Counted from the first letter of the stretch, positions 1-9,312 are shown. The stretch is 64,000 nt of DNA from Pseudomonadota bacterium (GCA_023426545.1 JAFAAN010000128.1:1-64000), one strand, 5' to 3'. Numbers and translations are program-made. Notes: a model not told the origin generated them from the letters alone.

Positions 1-362
1 GTGCGCCGCTGCCTCCTCCGGGGGCGGCTCCGCAGCCCGCGGTGCGAGGCCGTGACCCGTTCGGCCTGGGAGCGCCCGCAGCGGCGCAGCCGACCATCAG
101 CATCGAGGACTCGCTGCCGGAGCAGGGCGAGGCGGAGGAGATCTCCCTCGACATCGCCACGCCCGCGCCCGTCGCGGCCAGGCCGTCGGGCGCTGCCGCG
201 CCCGCCGCGGATGGAGGCGAGGCCCTGCTGCGCGAGGCGCTTTCGAAGGCGTCTCGCGAGGTCATCGAGAAGATTGCCTGGGAGGTGGTACCGCAGCTGG
301 CGGAGACCATCATCCGAGAGGAGCTGGAGCGGCTCATCAAGGACCGAGAGACCCAGCACTGA
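1..362 (+). CDS. C-terminal end of a truncated gene; conserved helical tail
   Basis: The reading frame is open from the window edge (first full codon at base 3) to TGA at 360-362, so only about the last 119 residues are visible. The first two thirds is a Pro/Ala/Gly linker. The last 45 residues form an amphipathic segment containing EVVPQLAETIIREELERL. Helical tails of this type close several deltaproteobacterial receiver or zinc-ribbon proteins, and resemble the PopZ oligomerisation end. That is recollection of a family look, not a search. The function cannot be set from this fragment. A strong terminator follows 31 bases after the stop, so this gene ends its transcription unit here. Confidence 0.7.
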   Translation, partial: APLPPPGAAPQPAVRGRDPFGLGAPAAAQPTISIEDSLPEQGEAEEISLDIATPAPVAARPSGAAAPAADGGEALLREALSKASREVIEKIAWEVVPQLAETIIREELERLIKDRETQH

Positions 363-393
363 GGCGCCTGGCGCCGTAACCTCCTGACCTCCC

Positions 394-425
394 GCCGGCC
401 CCGGTCTCCGGGGCCGGCAGTTTTT
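394..425 (+). terminator. Rho-independent terminator abutting valS
   Basis: An 11-bp perfect GC stem (394-404 with 408-418) closes on a 3-base loop TCT and is followed by AG and five Ts (421-425). It is a textbook intrinsic terminator for the upstream gene. It ends two bases before the valS ATG at 428, leaving no room for a Shine-Dalgarno sequence between them. Confidence 0.9.
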
Positions 426-427
426 CA

Positions 428-3400
428 ATGACCGATACCACTGAACTTTCGAAGGCCTACGAGCCCACCGAGGTCGAGGCCCGGCAGTATGCGTTCTGGC
501 TGGAGCGCAACTACTTCCGCGCCGAGGCGCCCTCCGACAAGCCGCCGTTCTCCATCGTCCTGCCGCCGCCCAACGTCACGGGCAGCCTGCATATCGGTCA
601 TGCCCTGACGGCGACCATCCAGGACATCCTCACCCGCTGGAAGCGGATGAGCGGCTTCAACGCCCTGTGGCTCCCCGGCACGGACCACGCAGGCATCGCC
701 ACGCAGATGGTGGTGGAGAAGGAGCTGAAGAAGACGGAGGGCAAGAGCCGGCACGACCTGGGCCGCGCGGCGTTCCTGGAGCGCGTCTGGGAGTGGAAGG
801 GCAAGTTCGGCGCCCGTATCGGCGAGCAGCACCGCTACCTGGGCGCGTCCCTGGACTGGAGCCGCGAGCGCTTCACCATGGACGAGCAGTCCTCCGCCGC
901 GGTGCGCGAGGTCTTCGTCCGGCTGCACGAAGAGGGCCTGATGTACCGGGCCCAGAAGCTCATCAACTGGTGCCCCTCGTGCCACACGGCGCTCAGCGAC
1001 CTGGAGGTCGAGCACGAGGAGAAGAACGGCTCCATCTGGCACATCCGGTATCCCGTCAAGGACTCCGACCGCACGCTCACCGTGGCCACCACGCGCCCCG
1101 AGACGATGCTGGGCGACACCGCCGTCGCCGTGCATCCGGAGGACGAGCGCTACCAGGACCTGATTGGCAAGCACGTGGTGCTGCCGCTCAGCGGCCGTGA
1201 GATTCCCATCATCGCGGACGCCGAGCTGGTGGACCCGAAGTTCGGCACCGGCGTGGTGAAGGTGACGCCCGCGCACGACTTCAACGACTACCAGACGGGC
1301 CTGCGCCACAAGCTGCCGATGCTGTCCATCCTGGACGAGTCGGCGCGGATGACGAAGGAGACCGGCAAGTACGCCGGCCTGGACCGCTTCGAGGCGCGCA
1401 AGCAGGTGCTGGCCGACCTCCAGGAGCAGGGCCTGCTGGAGAAGGAAGAGCCGCACAAGCTGTCCGTCGGCACGTGTCAGCGCAGCGCCACGGTGGTGGA
1501 GCCGCGCCTGTCGCCGCAGTGGTTCGTGAAGATCGAGCCGCTGGCGAAGCCGGCCATCGAGGCGGTGGAGCAGGGCCGCACGAAGTTCGTCCCCGAGTCG
1601 TGGACGAACACCTACTTCCACTGGATGCGCAACATCCACGACTGGTGCGTCAGCCGCCAGCTCTGGTGGGGCCACCAGATTCCCGCCTACTACTGCACCG
1701 CGTGCAGCCCCCGGCAGGGTGACGACACCGACCTGCCGCTGGATGCGGCGACGGCGAAGGTGGGCGGCGTGGACTTCGCGCGCGCCGAGCCCATCGTCTC
1801 GCGCGAACCGCCCACGTCCTGCCCGAAGTGCGGCGGCTCGGCATTCATCCAGGACCCGGACGTGCTGGACACGTGGTTCTCGTCCGCGCTGTGGCCCTTC
1901 TCCACGCTGGGCTGGCCGCGCCAGACGCCGGACCTCCAGACGTTCTACCCGACGTCCGTCATGGAGACGGGCCACGACATCATCTTCTTCTGGGTCGCCC
2001 GGATGATGATGATGGGCCTGCACTTCATGGGGGATGTGCCCTTCCGCACCGTGTACCTGCACGCGATGGTGCGCGACGAGAAGGGCGAGAAGATGTCCAA
2101 GACGAAGGGGAACGTCATCGATCCCCTGGACGTCATCCTCGGTGCCACCACGGACAAGCTCGCGCCGGCGCTGAAGAACAAGTTCCCCCAGGGCATGCCG
2201 GCGTTCGGCGCGGACGCGCTGCGCTTCACGCTCGCGTCGCTCACCCAGCAGGGCCGGGACATCAAGCTGTCGATGGACCGCCTGGCGGGCTACAAGGCCT
2301 TCTGCAACAAGCTGTGGAATGCCAGCCGCTTCGCCCTGATGAACATGGGCGACTTCACGCTGGATGAGCGCCCGCTGACGGAGCGTCCGCTGACGCTGGC
2401 GGACCGGTGGATCCTCTCGCGGCTCCAGCGCGCCACCACGGAGGCCCGCGCCTCGCTGGAGGCGTACGGCTTCGCGGAGGCGGCCTCCACGCTCTACCAG
2501 TTCCTGTGGGCCGAGTTCTGCGACTGGTACATCGAGCTGGCCAAGGGCTCGCTGTACGGCACGGACGCGCAGGCGAAGGACTCCACGCGCGCGGTGCTCG
2601 TGTACGCGCTGGATCGCATCCTGCGGCTGCTCCACCCGTTCATGCCGTTCATCACCGAGGAGATCTGGCAGAAGCTGCCGATGTCCCGCTCGGTGGACAG
2701 CATCATGATTGCTCCGTTCCCCGAGCCCGACACGGCGCTGGTGGACGAGGCGGCCGAGTCGGAGATGGCGCCGGTCATCGCCTCCATCGAGGGCCTGCGC
2801 ACCATCCGCGGCGAGAGCAACCTGTCGCCCGCCATCAAGGTGAAGGCGGTGGTGCAGAGCCCGGACGCTCGCACGCGCGAGCTGCTGGAGCGCTGGCGCG
2901 CGTACCTGATGCCGCTGGCCGGCCTGTCCGAGGTCGAGATTGGCGAGCCCGGCATCCAGCCGCCGCAGGCCGCGGCGTTCGTGGGAACGAACCTGGAAAT
3001 CTACGTTCCGCTGGCGGGGCTCATCGACCTCGACGCGGAGCGTGACCGGCTGCGCAAGGAGATTGCCCGCACCGAGCAGGAGGTGGCCGGTGTGCTGCGC
3101 AAGCTGGACAACCCCAACTTCGTGGCCAAGGCGCCCCCGGACGTGGTCGAGAAGGACCGCGCCCGCGTCGAGGAGCTGAAGGAGCGCAAGGCCAAGCTTC
3201 AGGACCATCTGCAGCGCATTGCCCCGGAGCCCGCCATGCCCGCAGCCCCGCCGTTCGAGAGCAGCACCCCGTCCGAGTCCGGTGTCTCGACCGAGCCCAG
3301 CACGCCGGTGGAGCGCCCCTCTCCATTAGAGGTTGCTCCGCCTGCCGAGGTCAGCGCTCCCTATGAGACGCTCGCCGAGGCGACGGAGGAAGAGGAGCTG

Positions 3401-4321
3401 TCCGCCGAGTCGGCCGAGGTGAAGCTCGCCCCGGACCAGGAGGCGCACGGCAGCGTCGATCTCGCGAAGGAACTTCAGGGCGAGCTGGAGGCCGCGGGCG
3501 GCGTGCCCGAGGCCGCGGACCCCCAGGTCCAGGACGCGCTGGAGAAGCTGCGCGCTGGGACGAAGGAAGGACTGTCCCCGGCCGACCATCATGACCTCGG
3601 CGTGGCGTACATGAGCATGGGGCTCGTCGACGACGCGATGCGCGAGTTCAACACGGCGCGCGCCGGCGGCGATGCCCGCGAGGTGCCAGCCGCGGCCGGG
3701 CAGGGCGCCGAGGAGACGGTGGCCTCCACCGCGAAGGCCGTGGCGAAGGCCGCGCTGGCTGCCGTGAAGAAGGCCTCGTCCATCGCGAAGGCCGCGGTGG
3801 TGGAGGTGGTGGCTACTTCCGACGAAGCACCGGCGGCCCCGGCCAAAGCCCGGTCCGCGAAGAAGGGCGCTGGCAAGAAGGCGGCTGCCGCGAAGAAGGC
3901 GCCGGCGAAGAAGGCCGCCGCCAAGAAGCCGGCTGCTGCCAAGAAGCCGGCTGCCGCCAAGAAGGCAGCCTCTGCCAAGAAGGCGGCTGCCGCCAAGAAG
4001 CCGGCTGCTGCCAAGAAGCCGGCTCCCGCGGCGAAGAAGTCGCCCGCCAAGAAGGCGGCGGTGAAGAAGGCCTCCGCGAAGAAGGCGGCTGCCAAGAAGC
4101 CGGCGGCTGCCAAGAAGAAGGCCCCCGTGGCGAAGAAGTCGCCCGCGAAGAAGGCGGCGGCGAAGAAGGGCGCTGCGAGGAAGGCGCCTGCCGCGAAGAA
4201 AGCGCTGGCCAGGAAGGCCGTAGTGAAGAAGCCGTCCGTGAAGAAGGTCACTGCCAAGAAGGCGGCGGCGAAGAAGGCCAGCCGAGCGAAACCCAAGCCG
4301 CGGGCCAAGGCCCGGCGGTAG
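428..4321 (+). CDS. valS: Valyl-tRNA synthetase with Lys/Ala-rich C-terminal extension
   Basis: Charges tRNA-Val with valine in the cytoplasm. Residues 1-935 are a complete class I ValRS: HIGH at 55-58, the KMSKT loop near 555-559, an anticodon-binding region, and the C-terminal coiled-coil arm at about 867-935. A usual bacterial ValRS (about 950 residues) would end here. The protein instead runs on for some 360 residues: a Pro/Glu-rich acidic linker, a single TPR-like helix pair near 1036-1082 (NHDLGVAYMSMG-like turn), then a tail of KKAAAKKPAAAKK repeats from about 1139 to 1297 that looks like histone H1 tails. No stop or frame change separates the parts. The start is set by the family N-terminus (ELSKAYEPTEVEARQYAFW). 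It has no Shine-Dalgarno and sits directly after a terminator hairpin. nadC follows 11 bases downstream, probably co-transcribed. Confidence 0.96.
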   Translation: MTDTTELSKAYEPTEVEARQYAFWLERNYFRAEAPSDKPPFSIVLPPPNVTGSLHIGHALTATIQDILTRWKRMSGFNALWLPGTDHAGIATQMVVEKELKKTEGKSRHDLGRAAFLERVWEWKGKFGARIGEQHRYLGASLDWSRERFTMDEQSSAAVREVFVRLHEEGLMYRAQKLINWCPSCHTALSDLEVEHEEKNGSIWHIRYPVKDSDRTLTVATTRPETMLGDTAVAVHPEDERYQDLIGKHVVLPLSGREIPIIADAELVDPKFGTGVVKVTPAHDFNDYQTGLRHKLPMLSILDESARMTKETGKYAGLDRFEARKQVLADLQEQGLLEKEEPHKLSVGTCQRSATVVEPRLSPQWFVKIEPLAKPAIEAVEQGRTKFVPESWTNTYFHWMRNIHDWCVSRQLWWGHQIPAYYCTACSPRQGDDTDLPLDAATAKVGGVDFARAEPIVSREPPTSCPKCGGSAFIQDPDVLDTWFSSALWPFSTLGWPRQTPDLQTFYPTSVMETGHDIIFFWVARMMMMGLHFMGDVPFRTVYLHAMVRDEKGEKMSKTKGNVIDPLDVILGATTDKLAPALKNKFPQGMPAFGADALRFTLASLTQQGRDIKLSMDRLAGYKAFCNKLWNASRFALMNMGDFTLDERPLTERPLTLADRWILSRLQRATTEARASLEAYGFAEAASTLYQFLWAEFCDWYIELAKGSLYGTDAQAKDSTRAVLVYALDRILRLLHPFMPFITEEIWQKLPMSRSVDSIMIAPFPEPDTALVDEAAESEMAPVIASIEGLRTIRGESNLSPAIKVKAVVQSPDARTRELLERWRAYLMPLAGLSEVEIGEPGIQPPQAAAFVGTNLEIYVPLAGLIDLDAERDRLRKEIARTEQEVAGVLRKLDNPNFVAKAPPDVVEKDRARVEELKERKAKLQDHLQRIAPEPAMPAAPPFESSTPSESGVSTEPSTPVERPSPLEVAPPAEVSAPYETLAEATEEEELSAESAEVKLAPDQEAHGSVDLAKELQGELEAAGGVPEAADPQVQDALEKLRAGTKEGLSPADHHDLGVAYMSMGLVDDAMREFNTARAGGDAREVPAAAGQGAEETVASTAKAVAKAALAAVKKASSIAKAAVVEVVATSDEAPAAPAKARSAKKGAGKKAAAAKKAPAKKAAAKKPAAAKKPAAAKKAASAKKAAAAKKPAAAKKPAPAAKKSPAKKAAVKKASAKKAAAKKPAAAKKKAPVAKKSPAKKAAAKKGAARKAPAAKKALARKAVVKKPSVKKVTAKKAAAKKASRAKPKPRAKARR
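3842..4318 (+). repeat. Degenerate tandem repeat coding for the KKAAA/KKPAA tail of ValRS
   Basis: A run of related 12-18 base units built on GCCAAGAAGCCGGCTGCT encodes the lysine/alanine/proline tail. Units are imperfect and stay in frame throughout. Such repeats are prone to expansion and contraction, so tail length may differ between strains. Confidence 0.8.
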
Positions 4322-4332
4322 CAGGAGGAGAC

Positions 4333-5214
4333 GTGCAGCAGCAGGATTACCTCGATCGGCTCATTGCGCTCGCGCTCGATGAGGACCTGGGGGCGGCGGG
4401 TGACGTCACTTCGCAGGCCCTCATTCCTCCCGACTATGAGGGCAGCGCGGAGCTGGTCGCCAAGGAGCAGTTGGTGCTCGCGGGCCTGGATGCATTCGTC
4501 CGCGTCTTCAAGACGGTCGATCCCGATGTCGAGGTGGAGCTGCTGCGCCGCGACGGCCAGGAGATCAAACCGAAGATGGTGGCCGCGCGCTGTCATGGCC
4601 GGATGCGCTCGCTGCTCGCTGCGGAGCGCACCGCGCTCAACATCGTGCAGCGGGCCGCTGGCATCGCCACGCTGGCGCAGCAGGCTGTGACGTCGGTGCG
4701 CGGCTCCAAGCTGCGCGTCCTGGACACGCGCAAGACCCCGCCGGGCATGCGCACCGTGGCCAAGGACGCCGTCCGCATGGGGGGCGCCTCCAATCACCGC
4801 TTCGGCCTCTTCGATGGCGTCCTCATCAAGGACAACCACATCGCCGCAGTGGGGGGCTCCATCGCGGAGGCGCTCCGCCGCGCGAAGCTCAACGGGCCGC
4901 GGCTGTGCAAGGTGGAGATCGAGGTCACCAACCTCAAGCAGCTGGCGGAGGCCATCGAGCACGGCGCGGACGTGGTGATGCTCGACAACATGGACGACGC
5001 GCAGATTCGCGAGGCCGTGAAGCTGGCGGCGGGCCGCGTCCCGCTCGAGGTCTCGGGCGGCGTCACGCTGGACCGCCTGCCCCGGCTGGCGAAGCTGGGC
5101 ATCGACTTCGTGTCCATGGGCGCGCTGACGCACTCGGCGCGGGCCATGGACCTGTCGCTGGAGATTACCGCCGCCGCGAAGCGGCCCTCGCGCAAGCAGC
5201 CGAAGCCGGCGTAG
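4333..5214 (+). CDS. nadC: Nicotinate-nucleotide pyrophosphorylase (quinolinate phosphoribosyltransferase)
   Basis: Converts quinolinate and PRPP to nicotinate mononucleotide, CO2 and pyrophosphate in de novo NAD synthesis. At 293 residues it has the usual length. Family signatures are present in order: the substrate loop DTRKTPPGMR, KDNHI in the barrel, a VEIEV strand, VMLDNM and the SGG phosphate loop, ending in the DFVSMGALTHS stretch. The start is GTG 4333 with AGGAGG at 4323-4328. It follows valS at 11 bases, which suggests one transcript, although the two products have no shared pathway. No nadA or nadB is seen nearby. Confidence 0.96.
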   Translation: MQQQDYLDRLIALALDEDLGAAGDVTSQALIPPDYEGSAELVAKEQLVLAGLDAFVRVFKTVDPDVEVELLRRDGQEIKPKMVAARCHGRMRSLLAAERTALNIVQRAAGIATLAQQAVTSVRGSKLRVLDTRKTPPGMRTVAKDAVRMGGASNHRFGLFDGVLIKDNHIAAVGGSIAEALRRAKLNGPRLCKVEIEVTNLKQLAEAIEHGADVVMLDNMDDAQIREAVKLAAGRVPLEVSGGVTLDRLPRLAKLGIDFVSMGALTHSARAMDLSLEITAAAKRPSRKQPKPA

Positions 5215-5286
5215 CGCGCGAGCAGGGGAGGCGCTCCTGGACCGGCGACTCCCTCCGCCAAACGGCGGTCCCGGATGGGCGCCCGC

Positions 5287-6900
5287 TCACTTGCCGGTGA
5301 GCACCTCGGCGCGGGGCTTGCCCTCCGCCGAGGCGGGCATGCCCATCTCCATCAGCGCCGACAGGGTGGGCGCGAAATCCACGGGGTCGATTTCCTCCAG
5401 GTAGGTCCCCGGCTTCACCCCCTTGCCGGCGAAGAGCATGGGCACCTGCGAGTCATAGGAGTGCGGCGTGCCGTGGCTGGTGCCGGAGTCGGCGTAGTAG
5501 AGCAGGTGGAAGGGCCGCGCCATGAAGAGCACGTCGCCGCTGCGCCCGGGGTAGTAGCCCTTGCGCATGCCCGTGAGGTAGCCCGCGACGTCCGGCGCGG
5601 AGAGCAGGTCATCGCTCGCGACGGCCGTCACCACCGACGGTTGCTTCGCCATCCATGACGCCGCGGCGCGCCGCACCGCCGCGTCCACCGCGCCGCCCTG
5701 GTGCGTCGTTCCGCCCAGGTAGACGTCCAGCTGTTCGAGCGTGGCCGTCAGGTCGCCACCGAACTGGTGGCGCAGCGCCTGCGTCAGGCCCTCCGCCAGC
5801 TCCTTCGAGCTCACTCGCTTCGCGGGCAGGCCCGTGGCCGCCCACTGCTCCGGCAGCGCCGAGCCGCCATGGTCCGCGGACAGCGCGATGACCAGGTTCG
5901 CCCGTCCCCCCGCGGCGCGCTCGGCGGCGGCGACGAGCTGGCCCACCGCCCGGTCCAGCCGCAGCAGCGAGTCCTGCATCTCCCACGAGTAGGGGCCGAA
6001 CTCGTGGAAGACGAGGTCCGTTCCGCTGAAGCTCACGGCCAGCAGGTCCGGCACGTCGTCCTGGCCCAGACGCTCGCCGGCGATGGCCGCCTTGGCCGCC
6101 TCCACCAGGACGTCATGCGAGTCCGGGGAGACGGCGAAGGCCTGGTAGAAGGCGGGGCCGGGCGAGGGCAGCCCGCCGTCCAGTGGATGCGGGAAGGTGC
6201 GCCCCAGGCCGTAGACGTCATTCTCGGCGAGGCCGTCGTCCTCGCCCGTGTACTCCGAGGCGGGCCGCAGCAGCTCCCACTTCCTGCCGAAGGACGCCTC
6301 CGGCAGCTTCCGCTCGTTGAGCGCCTTCACCCACGCCGGGAACTCCTTGGTGTACCAGGTTCCGCTGACGAACTTGCCCACGCGCTTGTCGAACCACCAC
6401 GCCTGGCCCGTGCGCCCGGCCAGGGCGATGGCCGACGTGGACTTGATGGACAGCGCCACCGCCTTGCCCCGCTCCTGGGTGGCCACGCGCAGCCGGTCCG
6501 CGAGCGTCTCCGCCAGGAGGTGGGCAGGCCCGGCGTCCTGACCCGGCGACGGTGGCACCTCCAGCACTGGGTGGGCTTCGTCGGCGAAGGCGAGGATGCG
6601 CTTCATGGTGGCGCGGTCCACCCACCGGTTGTCCACGATGCCGTGCCGCCACGGGTTCGCGCCCGTGGAGAGCGTGGCGTGGCCGGGGGCGGTGCGGCAT
6701 TCGGCATAGCCGTAGCGGGCATAAGGAAAGAACGCGCCCTGGGCGAGGAGCTGACCCAGGCCGCCCTTGAGGCGGGCCCGGTTGCGCAGCAGCACATCAC
6801 TGCCGAGCGCGTCCACGCTGATGACGAGCGTGAGCTTGGGAGGTCGGGCAAGGGCGGGCAGGGCGGCCAGCGTCACGGCGAGGGCGAGTGCGCGAATCAT
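5287..6900 (-). CDS. Secreted alkaline phosphatase-superfamily hydrolase (PafA-like)
   Basis: A predicted exported phosphomonoesterase or phosphodiesterase, 537 residues. I chose ATG 6900 because it begins a clean signal peptide (MIRALALAVTLAALPALA) ending before mature PPKLTLV; a longer frame upstream lacks signal character. Metal ligands are visible: ISVDALGSD near the N-terminus, SGTDLVFHEFGP mid-protein and LSADHGG later. The nucleophile appears to be Thr in ECRTAPGHATLSTG. The order matches type I phosphodiesterase and Thr-nucleophile phosphatases of the PafA kind. The substrate cannot be read from sequence. It converges on nadC and diverges from the thioesterase gene over 98 bases. Confidence 0.85.
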   Translation of the reverse strand: MIRALALAVTLAALPALARPPKLTLVISVDALGSDVLLRNRARLKGGLGQLLAQGAFFPYARYGYAECRTAPGHATLSTGANPWRHGIVDNRWVDRATMKRILAFADEAHPVLEVPPSPGQDAGPAHLLAETLADRLRVATQERGKAVALSIKSTSAIALAGRTGQAWWFDKRVGKFVSGTWYTKEFPAWVKALNERKLPEASFGRKWELLRPASEYTGEDDGLAENDVYGLGRTFPHPLDGGLPSPGPAFYQAFAVSPDSHDVLVEAAKAAIAGERLGQDDVPDLLAVSFSGTDLVFHEFGPYSWEMQDSLLRLDRAVGQLVAAAERAAGGRANLVIALSADHGGSALPEQWAATGLPAKRVSSKELAEGLTQALRHQFGGDLTATLEQLDVYLGGTTHQGGAVDAAVRRAAASWMAKQPSVVTAVASDDLLSAPDVAGYLTGMRKGYYPGRSGDVLFMARPFHLLYYADSGTSHGTPHSYDSQVPMLFAGKGVKPGTYLEEIDPVDFAPTLSALMEMGMPASAEGKPRAEVLTGK

Positions 6901-6998
6901 TGGGACGAGAACGATCTCTGGCGGGATGGTGAGAAGCAACCAACAACGCGCGTGACGGCTTGGACGGGGCACATGGCGCTGTTAGGGTCGGCCACTTC

Positions 6999-7427
6999 AT
7001 GGTCGAGGCCCGTCTTCGCGTCATCTACGGCGACACCGATCAGATGGGTGTCGTCTACTACGCGAATTACTTCCGCTATTTCGAGTTCGCCCGCAGTGAG
7101 TACTTCCGCGCACGCGGGGGCAGCTACGCCGAGCTGGAGCGCTCGGGGGCCCTGCTACCGGTGACCGAGGCGAGCTGCCAGTACAAGGCATCCGCCCGGT
7201 ATGACGACGTGCTGGTCATCCAGACCACCGTCAGCGAGTTGCGCCGCGCGTCCATCGTGTTCACCTACGCGCTGTTCCGCGACGGTGCGCCACGCACGCT
7301 GCTCTGCACCGGGATGACCCGTCATGCCTGCGTGGGGCGCGACGGCAAGCCGACGCGGCTGCCGGACGCCCTCATCCGGCTGCTCGAAACCCCAGAGCCC
7401 TCCCCGGGCTCACCCACATCCACCTGA
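6999..7427 (+). CDS. YbgC/4-HBT hotdog acyl-CoA thioesterase
   Basis: A 142-residue single hotdog domain. The signature GDTDQMGVVYYANYFRYFEF carries the catalytic Asp in the position used by YbgC and 4-hydroxybenzoyl-CoA thioesterases, which hydrolyse acyl-CoA thioesters in the cytosol. The ATG at 6999 gives the standard N-terminus (VEARLRVIYGDTDQMG). The usual tol-pal neighbours are absent, so a Tol-Pal role is not supported by context. glpX follows 29 bases after the stop and may share the transcript. Confidence 0.88.
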   Translation: MVEARLRVIYGDTDQMGVVYYANYFRYFEFARSEYFRARGGSYAELERSGALLPVTEASCQYKASARYDDVLVIQTTVSELRRASIVFTYALFRDGAPRTLLCTGMTRHACVGRDGKPTRLPDALIRLLETPEPSPGSPTST

Positions 7428-7456
7428 ACCCTTCTGGCATACCAAGGAGCACACAC

Positions 7457-8422
7457 ATGGATCGCAACCTGGCAATGGAGGTCGTGCGCGTCACCGAGAT
7501 GGCGGCCATCGCCTCCGCGCGACTGATGGGCCGCGGGAACAAGAACGAGTCGGACCAGGCCGCCGTGGACGCCATGCGCCGCGCCTTCGACGCGCTTCAG
7601 ATTGACGGCACCGTCGTCATCGGCGAGGGCGAGCGCGACGAGGCGCCCATGCTCTACATCGGTGAGAAGGTGGGCAAGCGCGGCGAGGGGGCGCCCGAGG
7701 TGGACATCGCGCTGGACCCGCTGGAGGGCACCAACCTGTGCGCCTATGGCCGGCCGGGCTCCATCGCCGTGGTGGCCATGTCCAGCAAGGGGGGGCTGCT
7801 CAACGCGCCGGACACGTACATGGAGAAGCTGGTGGTGGGGCCGCGCGCCCGGGGCGCCATCGACCTGCGCAGGACGCCCACGGAGAACCTGCGCGCCATC
7901 GCGGAGCGGATGAAGGTCTACGTCGAGGACCTCACGGTGGTGGTGCTGGACCGCGAGCGTCACAGCGACCTCATCAAGGAGATTCGCGCGGCGGGCGCCC
8001 GCATCCGCCTCATCGAGGACGGTGACGTGGCCGGCGCCATCGCTACGTGCTTCGACAACACCGGCGTGGACGTGCTGATGGGCATTGGCGGCGCGCCCGA
8101 GGGCGTCATCGCCGCGGCGGCCATCCGCGCCACCGGCGGTGACATGCAGGGCCGGCTCGTTCCCCGCAACCAGGGGGAGATCGACCGCGCCAGGAATATG
8201 GGCATCACCGACATCTCGAAGATCTACACCGCCGAGGAGCTGGCCAAGGGTGAGGTCATGTTCGCCGCCTCCGGCGTCACCTCCGGCGACTTCCTCAAGG
8301 GCGTGCGCTTCTTCGGCGGCGGCTGCGAGACGCACTCGGTCGTCATGCGCAGCAAGACGGGCACCGTCCGCTTCATCCAGTCGATGCACAAGTTCGACAA
8401 GAAGCCGGGGTACGCTTTCTAG
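7457..8422 (+). CDS. glpX: Class II fructose-1,6-bisphosphatase
   Basis: Hydrolyses fructose-1,6-bisphosphate to fructose-6-phosphate, the committed step of gluconeogenesis. At 321 residues it is normal for GlpX. Visible signatures: GEGERDEAPMLYIGEKVG, the lithium-sensitive metal motif DPLEGT, and GIGGAPEGVIAAAAI with TGGDMQGRL near the substrate site. The ATG at 7457 follows AAGGAG at 7442-7447. eno, another central-carbon gene, lies 2.3 kb downstream. Gluconeogenic capacity fits a predator feeding on protein and lipid. Confidence 0.95.
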   Translation: MDRNLAMEVVRVTEMAAIASARLMGRGNKNESDQAAVDAMRRAFDALQIDGTVVIGEGERDEAPMLYIGEKVGKRGEGAPEVDIALDPLEGTNLCAYGRPGSIAVVAMSSKGGLLNAPDTYMEKLVVGPRARGAIDLRRTPTENLRAIAERMKVYVEDLTVVVLDRERHSDLIKEIRAAGARIRLIEDGDVAGAIATCFDNTGVDVLMGIGGAPEGVIAAAAIRATGGDMQGRLVPRNQGEIDRARNMGITDISKIYTAEELAKGEVMFAASGVTSGDFLKGVRFFGGGCETHSVVMRSKTGTVRFIQSMHKFDKKPGYAF

Positions 8423-8463
8423 GACGCCGCACCCACCTCGCCACACGCTCCCTGGAGAAACCC

Positions 8464-8889
8464 ATGCCTGGCGCTTCGCGCACCATCGTCGTCAACGCCC
8501 CCATCGAGAAGGTCTTCGACGTCATCACCCAGTATGAGCGCTACCCGGAGTTCCTTTCGGAGGTGAGGGAGATCCGCACCGAGAACCGCAAGGGCAACAC
8601 GGTGGACGTCCACTACAAGGTGGATGTGGTGAAGACCATCAACTACTCCATCCATGTCACCGAGGAGCGGCCCACCCGCATGTCCTGGTCCTACATCAAG
8701 GGCGAGTTCATGAAGGACAACAAGGGCAGCTGGGTCCTGGAGGCCGAGGGCGAGGGGAGGACGCGCGCCACCTACACCGTGGAGATGGCGCTGGGCGCCC
8801 TGGTGCCCAAGAGCATCGTCAACGCGCTGGTGGAGACGTCGCTCCCGAAGATGCTGGATGCCTTCAAGCGCCGCTTCGAGGCGGCCTGA
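8464..8889 (+). CDS. SRPBCC (START-like) domain protein
   Basis: A 141-residue single-domain protein of the COQ10/polyketide-cyclase START-like fold: SRTIVVNAPIEKVFDVITQY at the start, KGSWVLEAEGEGRTRATYTV in the middle, and the long closing helix ETSLPKMLDAFKRRFEA. Members bind hydrophobic ligands in an internal cavity; the ligand is unknown here. It lies 41 bases after glpX on the same strand with a weak TGGAG ribosome site. There is no signal peptide, so it is cytosolic. Confidence 0.8.
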   Translation: MPGASRTIVVNAPIEKVFDVITQYERYPEFLSEVREIRTENRKGNTVDVHYKVDVVKTINYSIHVTEERPTRMSWSYIKGEFMKDNKGSWVLEAEGEGRTRATYTVEMALGALVPKSIVNALVETSLPKMLDAFKRRFEAA

Positions 8890-9312
8890 CGGCGGCGCCC
8901 TGGCGCCATCCCCGGGCGGCCCGCTGGCGACTCCACCGTCGCTTGCCGGCCGCCCGTTGTCTTCGCGGCGCCTGGGCTCGCCGCCCACCCAGCAGGCGGG
9001 CGGGCAGGGCCCTCGAAAACGGTGGTTGCCACGCAGGATGCGCGGAGTATGCCCATGGGACGGTCCGCTTGCGGGCTGCTCCGAGGGTATTAAAATGAAC
9101 ATCGTCCCGACGGGATTTTCGGCCTCCATGACATTTCTGCCCTGGGTGCCCTGGCCCAGGTGTCGGGTGGCAGACGAGCAACCGTGCGAGATGGCTGCAA
9201 CGTACCCAGTGAAGAACCGGGGTTCTTAATTTGCATCTGATAGTGGTGGAAATGGTAATGGGGCGGGTTGGGCGTACATCGGGGTACGTAGGCTGAGGGA
9301 GACGGAAGACCC
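8890..9312. other. Intergenic stretch with no supported gene
   Basis: About 420 bases between the SRPBCC gene and a small ORF. The second half is clearly less GC-rich (for example near 9090-9250) than the surrounding genes, as expected for a promoter region. I see no open frame with family character, no tRNA and no clear -35/-10 pair. Confidence 0.5.

Noticed and set aside
425..3208. A 927-codon open frame on the minus strand opposite valS
   Set aside because: Antisense open frame produced by GC-rich third codon positions. Its translation is rich in Arg, His, Leu and Val with no family motif, and valS itself is unmistakable.
3842..4318. Repeats at the end of valS as a possible CRISPR or mobile repeat
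   Set aside because: Units are adjacent without spacers, imperfect, and stay in the valS frame, so they are coding repeats.
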